A stretch of DNA of 5,699 bases from Bacillota bacterium (GTDB taxonomy: Bacteria > Bacillota > Clostridia > Tissierellales > Peptoniphilaceae). Below the pieces are notes generated by a model. The model saw only the letters and a list, made by a program, of their open reading frames with translations. It was not told the DNA's origin and did no database searches. Position numbers and translations under genes: made by a program. The first letter of the stretch is position 1, and every line of letters starts with the position of its first letter. The stretch is taken from positions 1-5,699 of the forward strand of contig JAEXBH010000046.1 in assembly GCA_023394215.1 (NCBI GenBank). Direction: 5' to 3'. Positions 1 to 5,500 of this stretch are shown in pieces.

Positions 1-625
1 TTAAAATATTTCTCATTGCCTGCCTGATAAACATAGTCATAATAGAGGCGGAAATTCCATGTCCTACAACATCCGCCATATAAACTCCGATCTTATTGTG
101 ATCTATCTCTATTACATCAAAAATATCTCCGGATAAATTATTTGAAGGAACATGCCCATATTGAAAGTATACATTGGAAATATGCTTTATCCTCGGCAAA
201 ATACTCATCTGAATATTTCTCGCCAAAATAACATCATCATTCATTTTTTTATTGGCATTAAAAAGCTCCAAGCTTATATTTGTTTCAGATGTAATATCCC
301 TAAAAACCTCCACATATCCTTCAAGCTTCTTATCATCCCCGAAAACCGGAGATGCCTTAACCGAATATATCTTTCCGTTTATTTCAACCTCTCTTTTAAT
401 TGAGTTCTGATGAAGCAAAACCTGCTCAGGCAAATCAAAAGAAGCATTCTTTTTACCTTCTTTTTTTACCCTTTCCAAGGTTTCCAACATCGCCTTATTT
501 TCAAACAAAGTCTTTCCCTCTTTATCCCTGATTCTTACAAGGTCTTCCATTGAATCAAGGACGTGAAATTTTCTACTTTCTACAAATTGAGAAAAATCTT
601 TGGCGTCTAATACTTTGTCTCTCAT
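1..625 (-). CDS. PAS domain-containing PP2C (SpoIIE/RsbU-type) serine phosphatase, C-terminus cut by the window edge
   Basis: This is the N-terminal 208 residues of a phosphatase that runs off the left edge. Translated from the ATG at 625, residues about 20-115 look like a PAS sensor domain, ending in the typical YVEVFRDIT strand. A short helical linker (about 116-134) leads into the SpoIIE-type PP2C domain, marked by ARNIQMSILP (135-144), SGDIFD (165-170) and ADVVGHG (184-190). Asp167 and Asp185 fit the metal-binding acidic residues of PP2M phosphatases. Known members dephosphorylate phosphoserine on STAS-domain anti-anti-sigma proteins in partner-switch signalling, here presumably controlled by a ligand or redox cue at the PAS domain. 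No membrane segment is visible in this part, so a cytoplasmic location is likely. It follows the methyltransferase gene by 8 nt and is probably co-transcribed with it. The substrate and the cognate antisigma/antagonist pair are not in the window. The family call is firm; the pathway is inference. Confidence 0.9.
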   Translation of the reverse strand, partial: MRDKVLDAKDFSQFVESRKFHVLDSMEDLVRIRDKEGKTLFENKAMLETLERVKKEGKKNASFDLPEQVLLHQNSIKREVEINGKIYSVKASPVFGDDKKLEGYVEVFRDITSETNISLELFNANKKMNDDVILARNIQMSILPRIKHISNVYFQYGHVPSNNLSGDIFDVIEIDHNKIGVYMADVVGHGISASIMTMFIRQAMRNIL

Positions 626-628
626 ACA

Positions 629-635
629 CACCTCT
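629..635 (-). promoter_or_regulatory. Ribosome binding site of the phosphatase gene, overlapping the upstream stop codon
   Basis: On the minus strand AGAGGTG lies 5 nt (counted from AGAGG) before the ATG at 625. Its first two bases are the last two bases of the TAG stop (634-636) of the methyltransferase gene. It sets the phosphatase start and suggests that ribosomes finishing the methyltransferase re-initiate on the phosphatase. Confidence 0.75.
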
Positions 636-1776
636 AAAATAAATCCTTGGGATTCGGCCCTATAAACTGATAATAGTCTACTTCTATCCTTCCGTTATAA
701 AGTTTCCTCTTTTGGTCAGCTTGTTTACCGACTTCCCTCTCGAAATCCTTATCCGCTGTGATTATATAATAAGACCAGGTAAATAAACTCTTAAATTTTT
801 CCTTAAGACTATCATAAATAAGTCTCAAAGACTTCTCATCTCCCAGTCTCTGTCCGTATGGCGGATTGGATATTACGACTCCGAAGTTATCCTTAAGCCC
901 GACCCTTTGCATATCCTTTACTACAAAATTTATATCATCTTCCAAGCCCATATTCAAGGCATTGTCCCTGGCTATCTCCACTGCTTTCGGATCTATATCA
1001 AAACCTGTAATATCAAGCTTTTCCTTCTTCATAACTTCATAACAGTACTTTTTTTCTTTTCTAAAAACTTCTTTGTCAAAAAAAGGGTACTTAAAAAATG
1101 CAAAATCCCTTGATATGCCCGGAGCTATATTCTTTGCCAACATAGCAGCCTCTATTAAAATAGTTCCGGAACCGCAACAAAAATCAACCAAAGGCCTCGT
1201 TCCGTCCCATTTTGAAAGTTGCACAAGGGCGGCGGCTAAGGTTTCCTTCATGGGAGCTTGATTCTGTTTAAGTCTATAGCCCCTTTTATGGAGTGCAGCT
1301 CCGCTTGTATCAAGACCAACCGTAACAAGATCTTTTAATATTGAAATCTCTATCCTGTAGTCTTCCCCGTCCTCAAAAAACCAATCCTTATCATAATGTT
1401 TGGATAAAGCGCTTACTATCGCTTTTTTTGATATTGCCTGTATATCTCTCAAAGAATAAAGCTTGGATTTCAAACTTCTTGCATTAACTATATACTTGCC
1501 GTTTTTCGACAAATAATTCCACCAATCAAAAACTTTCAAATTTTCAAAAAGCTCCTCGAAGGATACAGCTTTAAATTCCAATAATTTTATAAGGACCCTG
1601 TCTGCTGACCTAAGCCATAAGTTTGCCCTTACAATATCTCTGAAACTGCCTGTAAATTCAACTTTTCCATTTGACGTATGAACATTTTCAAACCCCAAAT
1701 TTTGGCATTCTCTCTTTACAAGCCCTTCCAAACCGAATGCCGCAGTCGCTATAATCTCATAAATCTTATCTTGCAT
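634..1776 (-). CDS. rlmL: THUMP domain class I SAM-dependent RNA methyltransferase (RlmL/YpsC family)
   Basis: This complete 380-residue protein belongs to the family of Bacillus YpsC and the N-terminal (RlmL) half of E. coli RlmKL, which makes N2-methylguanosine at 23S rRNA position 2445. Residues about 1-155 form the ferredoxin-like plus THUMP RNA-binding region. The signature LHKRGYR (162-168) and APMKETLAA (174-182) lead into the Rossmann methyltransferase domain. SAM-binding motif I is VDFCCGSGT (197-205), the acidic ribose-binding segment is GFDIDPKAVEIA (258-269), and the catalytic NPPYG is at 304-308, as in N2-guanine and N6-adenine methyltransferases. The length is usual for the stand-alone Gram-positive form, and the RlmK half is absent. 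The start is set by a strong AAGGAGG. The enzyme would act in the cytoplasm on rRNA or a ribosome precursor. The exact target base in this organism is inferred, and the symbol is used in the family sense. It is first in a unit with the PAS-PP2C phosphatase. Confidence 0.93.
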   Translation of the reverse strand: MQDKIYEIIATAAFGLEGLVKRECQNLGFENVHTSNGKVEFTGSFRDIVRANLWLRSADRVLIKLLEFKAVSFEELFENLKVFDWWNYLSKNGKYIVNARSLKSKLYSLRDIQAISKKAIVSALSKHYDKDWFFEDGEDYRIEISILKDLVTVGLDTSGAALHKRGYRLKQNQAPMKETLAAALVQLSKWDGTRPLVDFCCGSGTILIEAAMLAKNIAPGISRDFAFFKYPFFDKEVFRKEKKYCYEVMKKEKLDITGFDIDPKAVEIARDNALNMGLEDDINFVVKDMQRVGLKDNFGVVISNPPYGQRLGDEKSLRLIYDSLKEKFKSLFTWSYYIITADKDFEREVGKQADQKRKLYNGRIEVDYYQFIGPNPKDLF

Positions 1777-1780
1777 GTCA

Positions 1781-1788
1781 TCCTCCTT
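1781..1788 (-). promoter_or_regulatory. Strong ribosome binding site of the RNA methyltransferase gene
   Basis: The minus strand reads AAGGAGGA with a gap of 4-5 nt to the ATG at 1776. It is a near-perfect match to the 16S anti-Shine-Dalgarno and fixes the start. Confidence 0.85.
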
Positions 1789-1793
1789 AAATA

Positions 1794-1804
1794 ATTATAT
1801 CAAT
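1794..1804 (-). promoter_or_regulatory. Candidate extended -10 promoter for the methyltransferase-phosphatase unit
   Basis: The minus strand reads ATTGATATAAT: a perfect TATAAT (1794-1799) preceded by TGA, an extended -10 arrangement. No good TTGACA is seen 17 nt upstream (the bases there read CAACAA), which an extended -10 can tolerate. The drawback is its closeness to the ribosome binding site: a start about 7 nt downstream would fall at its edge and leave a leader of only about a dozen bases. In such AT-rich DNA a chance match is possible. Confidence 0.35.
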
Positions 1805-1816
1805 AATATTAATATA

Positions 1817-1846
1817 TTGTTGTATTTTTTTATTATTGGGTATATA
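1817..1846 (+). promoter_or_regulatory. Candidate sigma-A-type promoter for the superoxide reductase gene
   Basis: TTGTTG (1817-1822) and TATATA (1841-1846) are separated by 18 nt on the plus strand. They would start transcription near 1852 and give a leader of about 45 nt. Both boxes are imperfect and the whole region is AT-rich, so this is tentative. It is the best spaced pair upstream of the gene and shares the intergenic region with the opposing promoter. Confidence 0.35.
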
Positions 1847-1855
1847 TAGTTTGTA

Positions 1856-1871
1856 CGATACGGCAATATCG
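1856..1871 (+). repeat. Short inverted repeat in the superoxide reductase leader
   Basis: CGATA (1856-1860) and TATCG (1867-1871) are exact reverse complements separated by CGGCAA. They lie just downstream of the candidate promoter and 14 nt before the ribosome binding site. This could be an operator half-site pair or a weak leader hairpin. With only five paired bases it may be chance. Confidence 0.3.
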
Positions 1872-1884
1872 ATAATGAAAATAT

Positions 1885-1890
1885 GGGAGG
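1885..1890 (+). promoter_or_regulatory. Ribosome binding site that fixes the superoxide reductase start
   Basis: GGGAGG sits 5 nt before the ATG at 1896. An in-frame TTG 60 nt upstream (1836) lacks any such site, so the ATG at 1896 is preferred. Confidence 0.85.
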
Positions 1891-1895
1891 AAGAT

Positions 1896-2267
1896 ATGAC
1901 ATTTTTAAAAGACACTGTTCAAACAGGCGATTGGAAAGGTGAAAAGCACGTTCCTGCAATAGTTGTTGAAAGCGCAAAAAAGGGTAACACTTTAGTTAAG
2001 GTAAAGGTTGGAGAAGAAATTGCCCATCCTAACACCTTAGAACACCATATAGCTTGGCTTAAGTTGTACTATTTACCTGAAGGAAGCAAACTTCCTATAG
2101 AATTGGCTAATGTAAACTTCTCAGCTAACGGAGAATCCAACTTATTCACCGAACCTGAAACCCTTGTTAGATTCAAGGCTGAAAAAAACGGTCAATTATT
2201 TGCTCAATCTTACTGCAATATCCACGGTTTATGGGAAAGTCAACTTGACTTAGTATTGGAAGATTAG
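1896..2267 (+). CDS. sor: Superoxide reductase, class II one-iron (neelaredoxin/desulfoferrodoxin family)
   Basis: This 123-residue cytoplasmic enzyme reduces superoxide to hydrogen peroxide without releasing oxygen, using electrons usually passed from rubredoxin. All ligands of the square-pyramidal iron site can be placed: His18 in EKHVP, His44 and His50 in HPNTLEHHIAW, and Cys107 plus His110 in YCNIHGLW. Glu16 and Lys17, matching the conserved Glu and Lys beside the catalytic iron of the Pyrococcus furiosus enzyme, are present. The N-terminal desulforedoxin domain of two-iron desulfoferrodoxins, with its four cysteines, is absent, and Cys107 is the only cysteine. The length is that of the one-iron class. 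The gene ends in tandem stops, TAG then TAA, and stands alone between divergent and convergent neighbours. No rubredoxin or rubrerythrin gene is visible here. Regulation by a peroxide sensor such as PerR is plausible for the family, but no convincing box was found. Confidence 0.95.
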   Translation: MTFLKDTVQTGDWKGEKHVPAIVVESAKKGNTLVKVKVGEEIAHPNTLEHHIAWLKLYYLPEGSKLPIELANVNFSANGESNLFTEPETLVRFKAEKNGQLFAQSYCNIHGLWESQLDLVLED

Positions 2268-2297
2268 TAAATATAGGCTATAAAATTAAAAAGCAAG

Positions 2298-2343
2298 AAA
2301 AAGCATACTCGGTGTGAAAATCTGCACCCGGTATGCTTTCTTT
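2298..2343 (+). terminator. Hairpin terminator after the superoxide reductase gene, possibly bidirectional
   Basis: AAAGCATAC (2300-2308) pairs exactly with GTATGCTTT (2331-2339). After a T-G wobble and a C-C mismatch the stem continues with GGTG/CACC, closing a loop of about 10 bases. On the plus strand the stem is followed by CTTTAATTT. On the minus strand it is followed by an even better run, TTTTTCTTGCTTTTT, so it could stop transcripts from both sides. Confidence 0.75.
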
Positions 2344-2357
2344 AATTTAAACACAAA

Positions 2358-2383
2358 TATGAGCCGCAAAATTGCGGCTCATA
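2358..2383 (-). terminator. Strong hairpin terminator of the surface protein gene
   Basis: A perfect 12-base inverted repeat has arms TATGAGCCGCAA (2358-2369) and TTGCGGCTCATA (2372-2383) with a GC-rich core. On the minus strand it lies 23 nt after the surface-protein stop codon and is followed by T-rich sequence (ATTTGTGTTTAAATT). The plus side has no T run, so it mainly serves the minus-strand gene, backed up by the second hairpin beyond it. Confidence 0.75.
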
Positions 2384-2405
2384 CATCAATTCGCCTAAGC
2401 GAAAT

Positions 2406-2513
2406 CTATCCTATTCTTCTACGTCTTGCTCTCAATACGAGTATTAATGCTAATGCTAATCCGGTTACCAAAACATAATATCCCATGTTTACAGTATCAC
2501 CTGTCTTAACTAC
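2406..2513 (-). other. C-terminal cell wall sorting signal with non-canonical VVKTG motif
   Basis: The segment has the three parts of a sortase substrate: the motif VVKTG followed by D, a hydrophobic helix (YYVLVTGLALALILVL, codons 2433-2480), and a very basic tail with five arginines. The motif departs from LPXTG by having V-V in place of L-P, while the KTGD part is typical. Confidence 0.8.
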
Positions 2514-5500
2514 CGGCTTATTTGTATTAGGTTTATTAGGGCTCGGATTATTAGGATTTGGTTTGTTAGGTTTTGGATTATTAGGGTTTGGCTTGTTAGG
2601 CTCATCCGGCTTAGGTGTCGGCTCCTCTACAAGCTTATACTCATAAATAATAAGTTGCTTTTCTTCAATAACCTTTCCACTTACAGGATCTGTTTTAGGA
2701 TCCACTTTACGTTCGGTCAAAACATAAGTTTTACCGTTTTTAACAAGTTTCTTAGGCATAAAAGTTTCATTATTTGTATCATAATCGGTTCCTACTTGAG
2801 TTCCGGCCTTCTTAACTATATAATTACCGTCACTGTCCTTTTCCTTTACTGCAGGGTTTTCAAGAACTTCATCCGTACCTTCGATTATATACTTTACAAC
2901 TACTTCTCCACCCTTTTTAGGTGCATAATCATAGTTAATTACCTGATGTTCTTTTGCTACCTTACCTTCAGCAGGTGATGAATTTACAGTTACCTTATTA
3001 CCGTTAAGATCGTCAACAGCAGGATAATCTCCGTCAGGTTTTACATTTGTAGATACCAATTCGTAAACTTTACCGTCCTTATCCTTTAAGAACTTAGGAA
3101 GCAAAGAAGCATCCGCTTCAGCAGACTTAGGTACACTGTAAGAAGTTCCTACATATTGATCCTTTACCAAGTCTCTATTAGGTTGTAACTTAGTAGAAGT
3201 TCCTTCAATATAATATGCAACCTCTACAGGCTCTCCCTTAACCTTTGAAAGTATAACCCCTACTCTTTCAGGTTCTGTAGGTAACAAACTGTTAGTACTT
3301 ACAGCAAAAGAGTTCCATGCCGCCTTCATTTCAATTTCTTCACTTCTCTTAGGCATTCCTTCCACCAAGATTGCCGCATCGACAGCATCTTCTTTAGGGG
3401 CCTTCATTGTGAATGTCAAAGTAATATCCTGTCCTTTTACCCAAGTAACTCCATCTTTAAGTTCAAGTTTAAAACTACGAACCTTAGCCCAATCATCAGC
3501 GGTCCATGCTGCTGTATCTTTAGTCCATTGAGGATCTTCAGCTCCTGCAGGATCAACATGCTTATATGCTCCTGTAGGATATTTCACCTTTGAATAAAGA
3601 TCATCCCTCTTCGGATTTTGAGATGTACTGTAGTATACGTCTATTTTATCCTTCCATTCCGCCGGAAGCTCTATCGGTCCGTTTAAAATAGGAGTAAAGG
3701 CACTTCCACGGTCTGTACCGTCTACTATTCCAAGATCTCCTACTCCAGGTAAAACATCAATAAATCCCATCTTAAATATGTCTTTACCTGTTGTATTGGT
3801 CATATCCAATTTATAACTGATATCCTCTCCCGGTGTAGTATAACCGAAAGTTGAATATTCGCTGTCAAGACTTCCCTTAACATATTTTTTAATCTTTAAA
3901 TCATCTCTTGAGTATTTCACATATTCTGCATGCCAAACTGCACGATCTTGTGAAGAATCTCCGCTTTTATTTATATCGTCCGCATCTTGTTCAATAGTAA
4001 CACTATTGTTTGCATCGGTCTTAAGCTTTGTATCGGTTGAACTCATACCGTAAGCTTTTATTTGAAGCTCATCAGGTGAGTTATCTGAAATGTTAACATC
4101 AAAAATTAATTCAAGACGCTCTCCCGGAAGTAATTTTTCTACATCCCAAGTAGCCTTTACAAGTTGTTGACCGCTTCCCTTATAGTCATTATCAAGCACC
4201 ACAAAGTTTCCTGATACTTCTTTGGTTTCAGCTACAAAAGCACGCCCTGAAGTAAATTTATGCACTGCTGAGCCATCCCCTTTAACTTTAACACCAAGCG
4301 GAAGCAAAACTGTAACATCAATATCTTTCCTAAGCTCTGCACGTGATGTACTGAAATTGTTGAATATTAATTGAACTTTATTATCCCCGGTCTTTACAAC
4401 ATTTCCGTCTTTATCCGTAAAAGATACGGTTCCCCTCACTACAGGATCAGACACTTCCTTTTGAACGATTACGGCTGTACGCTTACCGGTAAGTGTGTCC
4501 GTATCTCCACCGGTCCTACGAATAACTTTTCCATCAGCCATTGTAACTACAAAAGATGGCTTCCACCACGCTTCACCTTCAGCACCTTTCACAATTGTGA
4601 AAATTGAATGTGTTGTATAAGCAACTCCTCCGAAAATAGTACTGCCGTCATTGTTTTCATAAGACAATGAATAGCTCACAACCTTATCGGTATCTTTCAA
4701 GCCCAAATCAGTACGGCCTATTCTCACGTAACCCCAAATCTTATCAATGTCACTGAAGTCAACTACCTTACTCTTTGTACTGCCGTCCTGTAATTTAACG
4801 GTTAAAGTAGTTTCAGGCACAATTCTAAGCTTGTCTCTGCCTTCAGTTGAAATATAATTTGAACAAGGTACATATATTGCAATTGAACCGAAATCAAGCT
4901 TACTGTTATCGAAAGAATATTCAGTTACACACTTTTTATATCCGTCTTTAAGTATATTGTTTATGTTCCACTCGCTCTTGTCCAAGGTATTTCCATTTAC
5001 ATCGGTTAATACCTCCTTGTCCTGAAGCACTAAATGAAAGTTTTCTTCGAAAACCAAACGTTCTGTATCTACCACTGCAGGATTAGGATTTACATTGTCC
5101 GCCGGAGCAATTGCACCCTTTCCATCAGCAGGCCCTTTTACAATCGGCGGATAGTATGCTCCGTCCGCCGGAGCTAAAGGCGAATCCATTGGAGCTACTA
5201 CGGCATTTGAGGCGTTTGAGTCCTTAGTTTCAACTTTATCAAAAAGATTAGTAGTATTCAACTTTGCCGCATTAGGAATCTTTGTATATTTATCTATGGC
5301 ATCACTGGTCTTTGTAACAAGCTCAAGTTCGGTAGTAAACAGAACTTCCTTACCTTCTTGTTGAGCAAAATCTGGAGCCTTAAAAGTCCATTTCACAGTA
5401 CCGTTTTCATTGTTTGTCGCCACAAGAGCATCCCCTGAAAGGGATTTTGAACTCACATAAGTAAGTCTTGAATCGAGCTTATCTTCAATAACGATGTCTG

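Noticed and set aside
152..403. Plus-strand open frame of 83 codons
   Set aside because: It lies antisense to the clearly recognisable PAS-PP2C phosphatase, has no ribosome binding site, and its composition (rich in I, N, F) is what antisense reading of an AT-rich gene yields.
907..1261. Two overlapping short plus-strand frames
   Set aside because: They are antisense to the SAM-binding core of the RNA methyltransferase and show no family features.
1795..1809. Possible PerR/Fur-type box (TTATATCAATAATAT)
   Set aside because: It matches the TTATAATnATTATAA pattern at about 10 of 14 positions, but the region is nearly all A and T, so such a match is expected by chance.
1851..1876. Alternative promoter TTGTAC to GATAAT for the superoxide reductase
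   Set aside because: The spacer is only 14 nt, and transcription would start at or within the ribosome binding site.
1836..1895. Upstream in-frame TTG as start of the superoxide reductase, adding 20 residues
   Set aside because: There is no ribosome binding site before it, it lies inside the candidate -10 region, and the extra residues are not part of the family. The ATG at 1896 has GGGAGG at ideal spacing and gives the normal length.
1795..1977. Minus-strand frame of 60 codons across the divergent intergenic region
   Set aside because: It overlaps the superoxide reductase 5' end in antisense, and its C-terminal part is low-complexity AT-rich intergenic sequence.
2390..2403. Small hairpin TTCGC-CTAA-GCGAA next to the surface-protein stop codon
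   Set aside because: The stem is only five bases and has no T run. The neighbouring 12-base hairpin explains termination better.
2655..2978. Plus-strand frame of 107 codons
   Set aside because: It is antisense to the MucBP repeats of the surface protein, with no initiation signal and no recognisable domain.
4383..4400. Second VVKTGD in the surface protein (residues 432-437), resembling the sorting motif
   Set aside because: It lies within a beta-rich domain and is not followed by a hydrophobic helix and basic tail, so it cannot act as a sorting signal; chance similarity is likely.
4371..4607. Plus-strand frame of 78 codons
   Set aside because: It is antisense to the middle of the surface protein and has no initiation signal or family resemblance.
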